The notes: generated by a model from the letters alone, not told the origin. Positions 1 through 13,151 are shown, numbered from the stretch's first letter. The stretch is DNA of 64,000 bases from Zopfochytrium polystomum (GCA_025765615.1 JAIVFJ010000036.1:310001-374000); one strand, 5' to 3'. Translations and numbers: made by a program.

Positions 1-1383
1 TCTCTTCTTGCTCTGATCCCCGAAGACTGCGACATTGACACATACGTGGGCGTGCTCGAAGGAGCTGCCGATAAGCTCGATTACAAGCGTTATGCTGAAC
101 CTTTGTTTGAATTCTTCTTTATCGGCGGTCTTGTCGGTGAGTTGTGGAACATGGATCTGGTGACACAATTTGATTCCTTTTGTCTCTGCCAGCCCCTGGT
201 GGCCAGATAGTTGATGATGGGGCCCGATTGAACCCTTACAGCATTTTTGCATGCGACGATAGCATCGCCCCCATCAAACAGCGAGTGGAAATTCTCAAGT
301 GCGTGATCTGTGTGGCAAACGACGTCTGGCTTTGGCTAACATCAAATTGCGCGTTTGTGCAGCAAGCTCATTCGGCGATTTAAGTATCTCCAGCGCAAGC
401 TCGAAGAGACGCTTGCTCATTTGTTGCAGTACATCAACAAGTTTGGTGATAATTCGCACAAACTTAGCACTGCGGTCGGCCTTCTGATCTCCACACAAAC
501 GGTTGGACTGGGGTCCCTGATTGACATAACCAAGGACCATTTAGTGAAAGATGGCAAGTACCAAGCTTTCATTGGACAACATACTAATCCGAAGCGCAGG
601 CGCATCCTTGGAATTTCTCACTGGAGTCTTTCAGACGTACATCCACGAGCAGAACGTTGACTCCCTCTGCCAGTCTCTCCAAAAGAGTGGATTGGACGAC
701 CGCCTTCTGGAATTTTTCCCTCCGAAGAAGCGCCAGGAAGAATACCTCGCTCGACACTTTGAGACCGAGGGTCTTAAAGCCATTGTCGACTTCTACAAGA
801 AGAAGCAAGCGTCATTGGTGAAGGCTGAGATCAAGCAGCAGCTTTTGGAACTGCTTCAGGGCGAAAACGCTCAGACAACTGCCGTGACCTTTGTCAAGGC
901 GCAAATGACGGAGCACAAGTGGACGGAGTCAGAGACCGTAACATTCCTCTGGGATGCCATCTTCGAGTCGGTGGAGTGGACCAACCGTCCTGAGCAACTT
1001 GAGAGCCAAATTGTGAAGACACTTGCTGTAAGTTTTGTCGATGTGTTTTGCTTTTGCTTTTAAACTGAACCGACGACCTCTCCCCTCCCCTTCAATGGCA
1101 GGTATGGCCCAAAACCCTCGAACCATTTTGCAAGTCGCCAAAGACGGAAATCACCCTCTTGCAACACATTCAAGCCATGTGCTACGATGATGCCCGCTAT
1201 GCCAAGCACTTCAGAACGATTGTTTCGAATCTGTACAAACTTGACGTGATCTCGGAGGCTGCTGTCCTCTACTGGTCAGAGAAGGGTGCTCTGGGCAACA
1301 AGGGCAAAGCCATGTTCATAAAACAGATGGAACCTTTCGTAGAGTGGTTGAATCAGCAGGAGGAGGAGAGCGAGGAGGACTGA
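1..1383 (+). CDS. BZW/5MP-type eIF5-mimic protein, 3' part
   Basis: Partial gene; its start lies before base 1. Exons 1-136, 193-298, 363-553, 600-1027 and 1102-1383 join in phase. The product contains the motif RRFKYLQRKLEE and ends in a W2/MIF4G-like C-terminal domain (FVEWL followed by an acidic EEESEED tail), the usual end of BZW1/BZW2 (eIF5-mimic proteins). In this family the W2 domain binds eIF2 and eIF3 in the cytoplasm and restrains start-codon selection by competing with eIF5. The intron at 554-599 begins GCAAGT and ends AG, so it is a GC-AG intron; using it restores the family reading KDG-ASLEF. An AATAAA at 1413-1418 may be the poly(A) signal. The family call is firm; the role here is inferred. 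Confidence 0.9.
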
Positions 1384-2995
1384 TCATGTGACCAGTCCCA
1401 TTGACAGCATACAATAAAGATTGCTTCTCCGAACACAAGTTCTCCTTGTTTCTTCGTGCATCGCTCGCTTTCCGCACGCGGAGACGCACATCGCGCCTCC
1501 GGCTGTGCCTTTGCCCCCTCGAGCGAGAGCGACTTTCGGTCGAAAAAGCAGCAATTTGGGTTCTTTATTTTTTTTTTTTCCTTTTTTTTGGTTTTCCCCC
1601 GTTTCTCTCACTGACTCAACTTGCAGTGGCAAGGCGGACTGTGGAAGCCGCTCGCGTGCGTGCACATTGGGCCGCAACGTCGCTCACTCGCAAACCATCT
1701 CGCGGTCCCACCACGGCAAAGCCGTCCTCAGTTAATGCCTAGACTGTCTGCAACCACCGGTCGAGCTCCGCGGCGGTCACGGTAGGCTTTGGATTGCACG
1801 GCAGCGTCCAGCAGGGACAGGTCAGCGCAAAGACGGTGCGCGTTGAGCAGCTTGTGCGAGGCAAAGGTCAAAAGTCTTGCGGAACAGGGCCAGGCGGTGG
1901 CCACAACAGGGGAGCAACCCGTTGCGGACACTATGGGACGGGCACCAACGGCACCTATCGCCTGGAAGAAAGCATCGGATGGGGAGAAACGACCGCAATG
2001 ACGCCTGTATTCGAACCCGCTTTTCGCTGAACGGCCCTAATTTTCCCTGCTTCTGCATTCCCTTCTTGTGCAAAAGCGAGTGCGGAAGCACTCTGTTCGC
2101 TGTTTTTTCCCCCTTTCTTTTGGAGAGGGGGATTATGCACTTGCCGTTTTTCTGGACAGTTGGGAGGGAGAAACAGCCTCACCGTAAAGCCCTGTTGGCG
2201 TTGCGTTGACGGCCTTTGGACTGTGGGCGACTTCTATTCGTCTCTCTCAAGATTGTCGAGCCCTTTTCCCGCATCGGGTCGTCCAACATTTGTGATATTC
2301 CTGCTATATGTGGGACACCGGTGGGGCTGCTGACTGAAGTTTCCTTTATGACAAAAGTATCGCTTGACAAAGCCTCAGAAATTGGGGGGAACGGGGGATA
2401 TTTATAAATATTTATTTGTGCACCAGAAACAGCCACAAGGCCGCAAGAGCATCAAACGCGTCAGCAATCCATTGAAACATCGACGTGAAACAAGCGTCGC
2501 AGCAAGACCGGCTCCTGGTTCGGAAGCATGAAGGTAGCAACATGGAAACGCATTCCGCAATCACCCCCCCACGGGGGTAAAGCGGAGATTGCCGAGGATG
2601 GAGGGGTGCAAGCGAATCGGAGCAGCAGTCGCGTGAGGGAGGTCTCAAGGAAAACTGCGCCAACGCGGTGAGGGCGAGCGCAAACACCTGGAAGTCCACG
2701 CCGAAAGGACCAATTATCGAAGACGGGGGAACCAAAAGGGATGCGCGACGTGAGCGGGTGTGCGAAGTACGCAAAACCAACCCAGACCGATGGTCGGAGC
2801 GGGAAGAAAAAGCAAGAGACCCAAGAAAGCGACCGAGGAAGCAGCGCGACGACTAGAGGGATGCTCCAGCTTGGTACAGGGGGGCGAACGAAAGCCCCGG
2901 GAAGCCGTAGCTTGTACCGACTGGGTTGGTTCTCTTTCTCACTCAGGGCCTGAGAAGACTGCATGACGCGGGGCGAGAAGGGCGTGCGTCCAGTC

Positions 2996-3296
2996 GCACT
3001 CGAGTAGCAATAGGCTCCAGGGTCTTCACGGGAGCAGGCGGCCTGCAATTGCAGCCTCGGTGGAATCGGGAGAGGCAGCGCCGGTTTGCTGGGGCAGGTT
3101 GGCGCGTGCGGCCATTCGCACTCGAGTAGCAAAGGGCTCCGGCATCTCCATCCTGCCCTCGACCACGGAGTGGAGGAAACGGCAGATGTGAAGCAGGCTG
3201 CCTGCAATTGCAGCCTCGGTGGAATCGGGAGAGGCAGCTCCTGGTCGTCCAGGCAGGTTGGCGTGAGTCCATTTGCACTCGAGTAGCGAAGGGCTC
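2996..3296. repeat. short dispersed repeat with 12-base palindrome
   Basis: Three copies of GCACTCGAGTAGC followed by a near-identical tail ending GGCTCC start at 2996, 3118 and 3275. Between them a second block, starting with the perfect palindrome CTGCAATTGCAG and continuing for 37 identical bases, occurs at 3043-3079 and 3202-3238. Spacings of 122, 157 and 159 bases are not multiples of three, so the repeat is unlikely to encode a peptide repeat. It could be a degenerate minisatellite or pieces of a small mobile element. Confidence 0.75.
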
Positions 3297-3355
3297 CTGG
3301 TACGGTCTGCCCTCCACCAAACACACCCAACGCACGCACGGTTTCCTGGTCCGGT

Positions 3356-3383
3356 GCAGCGCAGCGCAGCGCAGCGCAGCGCA
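3356..3383. repeat. pentanucleotide microsatellite (GCAGC)n
   Basis: Five perfect tandem copies of GCAGC followed by a partial copy. Confidence 0.9.
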
Positions 3384-4533
3384 TATGGATAGCTACACAC
3401 GCAGGTGCCACGCTGAAAGGGCGCTGGCGGGGGTCAGTCAGGGTTACATTCTCCTCAGGTACTAGATCAGGCAGCCCTCGTTCGCACCTCGAACGCTGGA
3501 TCGACGGGAATTCAAAAGAAGAAACGGGGCACCCGCAGCGTCAGCCCAGCTCTCGTCGCTTGCCCAAGGAGACCACTCCTTGAGACCCTGACCTTTTGCA
3601 GACAAGCCTAGTAACCGCGCGCGTGGATACTTTGCCCTTGCAATCAAAAGTCGGTGGACTGATCGGTCCGTGCGAAGGAGGAGAGCGCCCATCTCCCGCC
3701 TCGGAAAATATGGATGTTCGGGGGGAGTGCATCCACGGCAGTGGATATTGGGGCAGAGACGAAGTGGTATTATGGACGTCCGGTGGGTAGTCAGTCGCCT
3801 AGGTGCGCGGGCGCTGGGCAGTCGCGTTGTTCTCCCTGTTCAACTTCTTGTTTAGTGTTCCATCCTTTGTCCGAAGTGCAGCAGCAGCAGGTATTCGCAC
3901 CGTCCGGCGCGGCCTGGAAACCCTGAGCCTGGCGTCAGCGTGCATGTAGCATGCTTAAGGTCTGCCCGCGTGCGATCAACGCGTTGGGTTGACAGTTGAC
4001 CCCTCCATGAGGCGAAAACCTGACAACCTGAAGTCACTGCACGTTCCTCCAGTTCTTTCTCGTACTGCCTCTTTTATGCTGTGTGGGAACGCAGGAAGTT
4101 CAGGCACTTTCAAGGTCGGGGTTGCCGCGATCGCGTTTGAAGCGGAAAGAGAACCAAATGTAGAACATACACCTAGCAGTATCTTCGCGACACAACAATG
4201 AGGAAGCATTACAAACAAAGTTTGATGAGCTGAGGAAAGAGCAAAAAGGAAAGAAAGAAAAAAAAAAAAAAAAAAGCGGAGGAGAGAAATCTCGTGCATA
4301 CAAGGCAATAAAGGCCAATTCAAAAGGAAGGTGAAACAGCAGGAAAGCGACCGGCTACGGGAACAGCGCACTGGGGCAGGTGATGGGGGTGGGTGGGTGG
4401 GATGGATGCACCATGAATGAAACAATGGGGACGCAAAACGAGAAATGAAGGACCGCGGGAAAGGCACAGTGGACCTCCCTCAGCTTAATCGGCCACGCTT
4501 GAAGCAACGCTCACAAAGAAGAAAAACAGAAAG

Positions 4534-7500
4534 CTACCCGTTTAGGGTGCGACCCCGACCTTGCAGTATCGCCAAAGGGACAGTGTCCTCAGCTGAAGTG
4601 ACTCTATTCTCAGTCGCTTTGGCGCCGCCCGTGCTCCTTGAGCGCCCCGCGTGTGGAGCTGTATTTCGAGCTGATGATCCTTGCGGCCGAGACCCAGTTC
4701 CACTGCTTGAAGACGCTGTTCCGCCATCTCCACTACTTGTTCGCGACATCGGCATGAGGTTTGCATTATAACTTTGACTGCGGCCCATGCTGACTCCTCC
4801 AAACGAGTCCGAAGCGGCGGTTGCGTTTCCTTCCCAATTGCTGGAGCCGCCGCCAGTTCCTCCTGTTACACTGCTTCGCCTGCGCCCCGAAAATTTCCCA
4901 CTCCCAGCATTGCTGCCGCCTCGTTTACCTTTGCGAAGCTCTGTTTCAAGGAGGGTCGTTTGTGCCTTTTTCTCCGCACCACTACTCCGCCGTTTTCCCT
5001 GTCCGGAGGAACTGGTGTTACCGGCAGAGTTCCCGTTATTATTCGGGCTCAACGGTCTTCGCAGGAATCCGGAGTCAGTTGTTCCAGCAAGAGGCGCTGT
5101 CGCTGCAGCCGCTGCGTATGACTTCACCGGTTGCGGATTGGGGGCCACAACAGCTTCCTGAACTGCGTCGTCGCCCATAACCGCGAGAAAATGTTCAAGA
5201 TTCCGTCCGCTCCTCGCTCCGCTCGTAGCAATCTGGCTTGAAGATGGCGGAGGAGAAGTCTCCGTCGGAGCTGACCATGTCGAGATCGGATGAGTTTGGG
5301 TTGGGGAAGACATTGACGATGACGCGATGGCGTGTCCAGGATGTAATGCGGGTGGGCTCGTGTTCACAGAGGGTGGCGCGGAGCTGAACTTCTGCTGTCC
5401 CTGTGGCACAGCCTTCGAAGGGTCTGACTTGCCAGCGTTGCGAGTGACATCATTGTTGGTGATGCTGACGTTTGCCTTGCTTTTACTCTTCTTCCGGCCT
5501 TTCTTATTCTTCTTTTTTCGACCACGCTGTCCCGGTCGATTCAACGTCACATCTTTCGAATCAGCGAAAAGGAGGTAAGTATCTCATTTTCGCTCTGAAA
5601 ACAGGAATGATTCTCACCGGCGTGAACAGACAAAATGTAAAGCATCAAATTCGATATCACAACCTGCTCTAGGAGCGGTCTCCGTTCCTGCGCGAGTTTA
5701 ACGTGCGATATCCTGTATATGGACTTTTCGACCTGGAACGAAAAACGCGGGAATCCGTTCAGCTGGTCTTCCTGGTCGTCATCGTCGCCGATTGCGTTTT
5801 CCGTCAGTGGGTTCAGTCGAGGCGGAGATCGCGCAAGATTGGAACCAGATGCTGAATCACCAGAGGAGGAGCCCCCGCCAAAAAGGCGCTGGGTAATGCC
5901 AAATTTGCTTCCCGGCAGTGCTTTGGTGGTGCTTGGCGCTGTTGGAGAGTCGGGTTGTCCAGCTGAGGAAAGGGGCGCCGAAAAAGCATCGCTATTACTG
6001 TTGTTTTGCTGGCTCCTTCGTCCTTTCCCGCTCCCTGGAATCAATCCAGAGAGCCACGTCCAAGTTGATGGCTTTTCCGTCTGACCAGCCCCAATAGAAG
6101 GCGAATGGTTGTCGAGTGAATACTCCTCCTCTCTAACGTCGTAACTGTCCTCAACGACCTCCAGATCCGGGGTAACCGGGGTGCCACTGTTGGATTTCGG
6201 CGCCGACAGCTCTTGATCATCCGAATCCGTCGGCAAGTTCAGTTGTGTGTTTAGCGGGGCAAGGTCCTTCACCTTCGCGGATAGTGATGATCTTCGCGCT
6301 GGTATCACCCTTTTGCCCTGACGATCCGGAGATGTTGGAGAGGCTAGAGCAAGAGGAGATGTGGGGGAGGGAGGTGAGGGATGCGCAGCGTGGAGCGAAT
6401 CAGTTGGCTCCAAATTCGTGAACTGCGGTGGCGCGAGTGCCGCGATTGAAGGAATCACTGAAAGTTCGCTGCTTTTTGAAAGAGGATGGCGTGCTGGCAT
6501 CAAAGTGGCTTCGGTTGAAGGGAATGGCATTGGCTGAGCACTACTTGCGACAGGGGAGCTTACAACCCGTTCGTCGTCAGACGCTAGACTGCTGGCAACC
6601 GACGACTCGTCATCATCTGAACCCCAAGCTTCCGTCTCAGACGCAGTGGTAAGAGAAAGGTAGGGGCTTGGGGTCTCGTCGTTCATAGATTCTGAAGCGT
6701 AGGAGGCCTCGACGGACGGACCTTCGTTACGCGAGTGTTCGTGTGGTACACCTTTGTTGTCATCATCTTCAACCTGAAGCTCTTCACTGGAGCCAACAAC
6801 CGCTAGTCGTTTGCGTCGCCGCGTACCTGCCGCTCCTTCAGATGCGGAACCGGGATACAATCCGGAAACATCGACTTCCGACGATGTACCGAGAAGGGCA
6901 GCGTCTACCCATGCTGTTGCTTCCATTGCTTCCATAGCAGCATACACAACTGCGCGAGTTTCTGCATCATCAACTTCATTCAAATGAACAGACTTGATTG
7001 AAGCCGAGTCCGCTTTCAGGAGAGTTAGAGCCTCATCTATAGTTGAAACTGATGAGGGGATTGGGAGTGGCGGCGCGATAGTGGAAGTCGGTGTTGTTGG
7101 GTTGCTGTTGCTCGCCGCAGCGAGGCTCCTTACTCGGGACGAGCTTCTGCGATGCGAATTCAGCACACCATTTGTTCCAGACGAGAGGGCCGACGTGCTT
7201 GTCACGGAAAATTCATCCGTCGGGGCCGGGGGTGTCGGTGGACGAGAGAGGGAATCATCTTGCCGCAGCGAAGCCCACGACAACTGTGGGCGCAGCGTTG
7301 GTGAAGGCGGAACAGATGGGGGCGGAGTCGGTCGACGAAGGGACGCTACTGTCCTCAATCGCAAGGACTTTCGGGAGGCATCGTCCGAAATTTCGCCTGA
7401 TACATCTGGCCCACCTGGGCTCGGGAGCTTTTCCTCCTTCAATACTTCATCAATGTTATCAGGGGTAATAACAATGTGGCGCTCTTTGAACGATTTGTTT

Positions 7501-9125
7501 CGGGAAAGGGACTTTCGAAATGGCTGGTCGTCGACATATGCATCTGCGGGAGGAGGGATTTCGATTGACACAGTGTCTGTTGGCGTCGGTGGAATCAATG
7601 ATTCGTCGACGTCCGCAGTTTCAGTCGCTGTGCTTGCAGACGTCGCGATGGCGGATGGAGGCGCTGAAGTCCTTCGTGCCCTTGCCGCTTCAAGCCGAGC
7701 TCGAAAATCTTCTCCCACGATTCCTTCATCGGCTGCTTGGACGTGTGCAGGTACCCAAAACAAGTGTCCTGCACTACCGGCATGTCCTCCTGCTTTCGCT
7801 GCAGTGCTAGCGACGTTGGCTTGAACTACCTGCTGAATCGCAGTTGCCTTTGTTGGTCGAGTTGTTGCATTCCTGATAAAAGTGGTAAGCGGCGCGATTG
7901 GGGGTCGTGGATTGGCAATAAACTGCGCCTGTCCTGAGGCCATAATCTCGTCATCTTCGAAATCAGAGTTGTGGGAGCGGTCCAGGCTTCCAGATGGCAG
8001 AGTAACAAATTGAAAGCTCCGCCGTTTGCGTCTGTATTCCTCAGATGAAGAGAGCAGGCCGGGAGTACGTGTGATTTGCATGGACGCCCGTTTTTTCGAG
8101 TACCTCCGCGATGCAGGGGCAGGAACGTCAATTATTGCCACGGTTTCTGGTGCATGCAAGGTATCTTTCCTGTCTTCGATGGCCTCAGAGCGCTCCAACG
8201 GATCTTCTAGCGATTTTTGTTGCCCATCCAGGGTCTCCGCTGCTGGTGGTACAGCACGAAGCTCCAGGTTCGACACTGCATCCTCTGAAAGTGGAGATGC
8301 AATATCCTCAAACAGAGGCTTCGATTCAATTTCCTCACTGATTGGTGGCGGCGCGCTTGCAGTGATAAGTGCATGAGGTGTAGCATAGACCAAATAATGC
8401 AAATCTGCGGACTGATTTTGAAGTGTATGAGACGGAACGTCAAATCTGGGGGTTTGAGAAGACCCATGTGGTGGGAACGATTCAACAGGAGCTACTAATT
8501 CCAGTGGAGGGGAGTCCAACGATGGAGAATCCCCAATAATAAAAGGAGACCGGGCGGGACTGGCAAGCGGCAGTTGCTGTGAAGGATCGTCATCTTCGAG
8601 GGAGTCCGGGTTTCGGTTGGATCGTTTGAATTTCCGGGACAGTCCACCAACAAAGCTCCGCAAACTTCCCCCAGCACCTCTGAAAATACTGGATCCAACA
8701 GAGCCGGAGTCGCTTCCCTTATCGGATTGCAGAGTGCTTTGGGATCCTCGCCGCCCAGGATCAAAGGCAGGATCGAATCCCCCCTTCTTTCGGGTGCTTC
8801 GAAAAAGAGATCCGAAGTTTAAACGAGACGACCGTTCTTCTCCATTCCTGCGATTGAAAAGGGACGCCGAACTGTTCGATCGTCTCATTTCATGCAGTCC
8901 TGGCATCTGATATTCCGACGATGTTCGAAGAGATGGCGCAGGCGACGGTGGTAGTGCGTCGACTGGCTGTGGGAGACCATTGTCCTGCGTTGAGGGGGTC
9001 AAAGGCCGATGAGCATGACGAGCCTGCCTAAAACTGGATCGCCATGAGTCCATGACGAGACGCTGCTTGGACTCCGCCACTGGAATGGATTGCGCCGGTA
9101 GGCTTCCACGCAGATGGGCTTCCAA
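4534..9125 (-). CDS. Zds1-like protein with C-terminal Zds domain
   Basis: Two exons on the minus strand, 9125-5618 and 5552-4534, separated by a 65-base GT-AG intron (5553-5617); about 1508 residues, stop TAG. Most of the chain is Ser/Pro-rich and disordered. Two conserved islands stand out. One near residue 450 reads AGHLFWVPAHVQ, like the LFWVP motif of fungal Zds proteins. The other ends exon 1 (about 1120-1169) with EKSIYRISHVKLAQERRPL and then LLEQVVISNLM, matching the Zds1 C-terminal domain. In yeasts Zds proteins bind PP2A-Cdc55 and control mitotic entry, polarity and mRNA export. Unusually, about 340 further residues follow the Zds domain, starting with a Lys/Arg cluster. The first ATG is used; a second Met at residue 25 (MDSWRSSF) is an alternative start. 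Confidence 0.78.
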
Positions 9126-9361
9126 GCTGGGCTCGTCGGAAGCTCAGTTTGAAACGATGGGCACCCCTGTCGCCCCCAATTGGACCAATTCAGCCTTTTA
9201 AGGAATTTTTTCAACGTAATCTGTTGTGGCGCGCACGCCGTTCCACCACCACCGACAACCACCCACACCCCACCAAAACACTTCAAATGGCTATTCCCGA
9301 CGTCATCAACAGCACCATACCCGCTACCACTGTCCCAAACACTGGAATACCACACACCAGC

Positions 9362-10154
9362 TTACTCCTTGACGATGTGGCCCTGAAGAAGTCGAAAAAG
9401 CCTTCTCAGACATGGCACCGTTCACTGAACGACACATACCTTCTCCGAGACGTAGATACCGTCAAGGAACTTCCGGATATCCTTGTTCCGGACGCGGGTG
9501 TTCTGTTGAATCTGGGCGGCTGCATTTCCAATGATGAAAGTCAGTTGTAAATGGTTGTTAAAACAACATCGCTACACACCTGATTGCGAAACGTTGTCAA
9601 TGTCGTTTCCAGCAAGGATGAGCTCGTCCTTTTGGGCTGTCGATTGGGTGACGGCAACACCATCGAGCATGGGGACTTTCATAATGACTTTCTGACCAAC
9701 GAAGTTGCGAATTTCCACAACTTTTCCACCGTCCACAATGTTGACGTTAATGGGGAAGTGAGCGTAAACGAAGCGCATCTTGTATTCGTAGCCCTAGATC
9801 CATGGATCAATATAACATTGATTCGAAAATGATTGACACACCAACCTTGGTGACACCGGTGATCATGTTTTCAATGCGAGAGCTGATAGTCCGGATGCAA
9901 GCAACGTGCTTGCGAACTCCGTGCCAAACCCGAATAAGGTGCTTCTTCGGGCCGGTCTTGACGACCTCGAAGTCAATGTGGTTGAAGGCCTTGACGAGGA
10001 CTCCACGCGGGCCCTTAACGCGCACGCGCCGATTCTTGATCTCGACCGTTACTGAGCATAAGTCGGCTGATGTCAAAACCAGAGAGAAGGAAAGCCAGAT
10101 TTGCTTACCGTTGTCGGGGACAACCAATTCCTTCTCCTGAACGATCGACTTCAT
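9362..10154 (-). CDS. rpl9: 60S ribosomal protein L9 (uL6)
   Basis: Five exons on the minus strand: 10154-10109, 10051-9846, 9793-9580, 9519-9440 and 9382-9362, giving 188 residues, the normal length for eukaryotic L9. Landmarks are RVRVKGPRG near the N-terminus, [10 protein letters not shown] in the middle and [19 protein letters not shown] close to the end. uL6 sits at the base of the P-stalk on the large subunit. Introns are 52-60 bases. The intron at 9794-9845 would start GTTGGT; using GTGTGT four bases later would insert one Val, so the family reading GVTKGYEYKM favours the first. The gene is divergent from the SAP-domain gene across about 1 kb. Confidence 0.96.
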
Positions 10155-11120
10155 CGCGGTGGTAGTGTCGGCCTGGATCGGTTGAAAGATCTCTCAGACA
10201 ACGAACGAACCAAGACCCCATCTCGCATCCCGTTCCATCCCATCCCATCCATCCATCTGATTCACAATACTGCGCAACGATGTCGGAAGAGCCGGAGACT
10301 CCAAATATGCTCCCTCTTCGGATGGACCTCGATACTTCCTCACTGAAGAACGATGCTGACGCTGAGCTTGGGTACCCAAACTGAAAGAGGCAGATTGGGT
10401 CGTTGGATGGGGTCTCACCTTATTGACTTGTTTTTTGGTTCAACAAACGAAAAATCTAATATTGATGGCTCCAGTTTGAGCCAGGTCTGTGGTCGGTTGA
10501 GCTTTCAAGCTTTCAACGAACCGGTTGATCTTGGGTTGAAATTGAATCTTCAGTTTAAAGTGCTACCTGGCGGTTATGATGATAATTCAGGATGGTCCTA
10601 GCACTTAAATGATTCAATTATAAAGAGATCACGCGAGCGGCATCGAGGTTGGATCTTGTTTGTAATGAAGTTTCAAGTAAATTCGTATATGAAACATAGG
10701 GGTAGAGCCTTTATTCCCTGATCCTGTACTTGTGAAACTCACTGTCGAAGGGTATGCCGACCAAGGCAACATAGTACTAGACGCAACCTGCAGTCGCACA
10801 CGGACGTGTTGAGCGAATGGAATGTCTCACCACCAGTCCAAAGACCACCCTCATTGGTTGCCTCAAGAATTTCTACCCAGCTGACTACATTTCTCCCACA
10901 AAGGAAAAAAAGCCGAAAAGAGATTGACGGCAGGGCTTGAGTTTGGAGGACAGATTGTGGCAGCTTAGTAAACGCCACCTCCCATGGATGAAACCGCCTC
11001 CTTCGCCTTTGCGGTGCAATTATCCAGCCTTGTTCCTCCGCACAGCTTGGTGAGGAAAGAATCGCAGGCTTTGGCTTATTCTTTTCCGTTTGAACGCCAC
11101 CCCCACTTCAGAGAGAATCA
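10155..11120. promoter_or_regulatory. divergent intergenic region between rpl9 and SAP gene
   Basis: About 970 bases with no supportable gene. It must hold the promoters of both flanking genes. A CATCC-rich run lies near 10228-10258. I see no clear TATA box. Confidence 0.4.
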
Positions 11121-13151
11121 ATGCCGCTTGGCGCTCAGCCTCGTGCCCCAGCCTTTCCGCCCCCCGAACTGGGCGCCCCGGGCGCGCCCGCTTTTCGTCC
11201 ATTCGCCTCGGACCAGCTCCTTTCGTTCAATCCGTCGACCTTGATGCGGCAGACTGGTAACCCCATGACTGATGCACAGCTGATGTCGGAATTGGAGAAA
11301 CTTCAAAGCCAGTCCGCTACGCTTGGAATTGCCACCGGCCACACCGCCTTGACAACGGCAGCTCTACTGAATGATTCCAACAGCCACACTGTTCAGGGGG
11401 ACGAAAGTTCACCGCTTAGCACCTCACTCAATGAGCAGATTTTGGATGGATCACCCCGAACTCGTCGCCGCGCTGCATCTGGACGGGTGAGTGTCCTTCT
11501 TTTTTAAAGTGATGTGTTCCATTGTGTTCTGAATACTCTTTCGTCTAAGATGAACTCAAAGGCTGACTTTTCGACAAGCCTCAGTGGTCTTACACCCCTC
11601 CTAATCCCGACATCGACCGGAGCAATCGACGGCGCAATAATGCAAGACGGTCCAGTGACCGCCCATAGCTTCAATACTAATTCTCCGGCTACGACGGGAT
11701 CCCAACAGTCCATGTACCCATCGCCACTTGATTCGAACACACCAGTCCATATTCCCCTCGGGCCTGGTTCTGCTCAACGTGGCACAGCGGTGCTTCTACG
11801 CCGAACCAGTACTTTTAGCAACTCGTCCATGGGTGGTTTTCGTCGGAAAGGCAGCACCACCAGCCTGAATACTATCCCAGATAGAGATCGGAATTTCGAT
11901 CGTCGCCCATCCGCAACCTCATCCCCAATTCCAACCGACGGAGGAGGTTCGAGCAATTCCATTCCCGTCACTCCCACATCGACGTCGCCGGCTCTTCGCG
12001 TTCAGATGGCTTCTACGAGCCTTCCTCAGTTGTGCAATTCCCCCAGACTGCCAGCCCCTCCCTCGCACGCTGGGAAAGTGGCTATTCCTGTCGCTTGCGC
12101 TCCGAAGTCCATCGAGCCTGTTTTGACACCAGAGGAGCGAGCGCGTAAATTGGAGGACGAGCTTCGAAAGATCGATTTTGAGGACGTAACTGTTGCCAAC
12201 TTAAAAGATCTTCTCAGAACGCGAGGGCTGTCAATTGCTGGACGTAAAGCCGATTTGGTCGACCGGTTGAAGGAGCAGATTAAACTCAATCAACTTCGTT
12301 CCGAGAGCATTACAGATTCTACTCAATCAACAAAGAGTGCCACCCATCCCTCCCAGCGACCCATAGCTTCAGTAAGCCCTGCTCCCAGCATTGGAACGAT
12401 CACCTCAGAGCAAGAGCCTTCGGTATCGTCGGATCAAGGAACTCCCGCAACGCGGCCGGACACACCTGTTTCTCCCTCGTCAGTTTATCCTCCATTGACC
12501 GCGCTGGGGTCCTCAGTGCACTCAAAGCGTGGTGGTGGAGCGTCACCAGTTGTGGCTGCACCCCGAATACGAACTCGAACTACTGGAGACAGTCGGTACT
12601 CTCGCCATAGCGCCGTTTCATCGGCCCTTTCTTCTCCTATATCGCGGACTCCTTCGTTCGTGGATTCTTCGAATTTTAGTATGCTGGAACCCTACACTCA
12701 ACAAGTACTACCGGCGGGTCACTTCGGTCGGGCGGCCCCTACTTCTCTTCCGCTTTTCTCGGGATACTTCCCTGATGCGGCTACCATTCAGAGTGGATTT
12801 GCAAACTCGGGGATATTACTTCACTCGCCACTTCCAGTGGATAATTCCGGGAAGATGAATTTTTTCCCGTCGGAACAGATTGCCATGCCTGCGCCGCCCG
12901 CAGAATACCCGTTCTTGCAAATGCAAGTGCAACAACTTCACGGACCGCCTTTGCTTAATGGGCAGCATGCTCTGCCGCTATGGCCCTCAGACTTTTCGAT
13001 GTCGCAGGGCAATGGGTTTTCGATGGACAGCGTCGTTCACTATTCAAACTCTGGTCCCTTGTCAGCTTCCGTCCACGAGCTAACTCTAGGATTGGAAGAC
13101 CTTGGAATCCCGTCTGATAACCCGCTACCCATGGATTTTACATTCCCTTGA
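11121..13151 (+). CDS. SAP-domain protein
   Basis: Two exons, 11121-11486 and 11550-13151, joined in phase across a 63-base GT-AG intron; about 655 residues. One SAP motif lies at about residues 334-370, with VTVANLKDLLRTRGLSIAG followed by RKADLVDRL, the helix-extended-loop-helix that binds A/T-rich DNA or scaffold regions. It is preceded by a charged helix (EERARKLEDELRKIDFED). The rest is Ser/Thr/Pro-rich and probably disordered, with hydrophobic patches near the C-terminus. SAP proteins act in chromatin organisation, transcription, SUMO ligation or RNA processing; without a second domain the job cannot be chosen. The start ATG is the first in frame after the upstream region. Confidence 0.8.

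Larger units (their letters stand above)
1384..4533. other. non-coding interval with repeats
   Basis: This 3.1 kb stretch lies between the 3' ends of the BZW and Zds1-like genes. The open frames in it have no recognisable domain and run through repeats. It holds a T-rich tract near 1566-1590, the repeat family at 2996-3296, a GCAGC pentamer run at 3356-3383 and an A-tract near 4257-4276. A 316-codon frame on the minus strand (2461-3411) crosses the repeats, and I do not accept it as a gene. Confidence 0.6.

Noticed and set aside
2461..3411. 316-codon minus-strand frame
   Set aside because: It crosses a repeat family whose spacing is not a multiple of three, and its composition is unlike the other genes.
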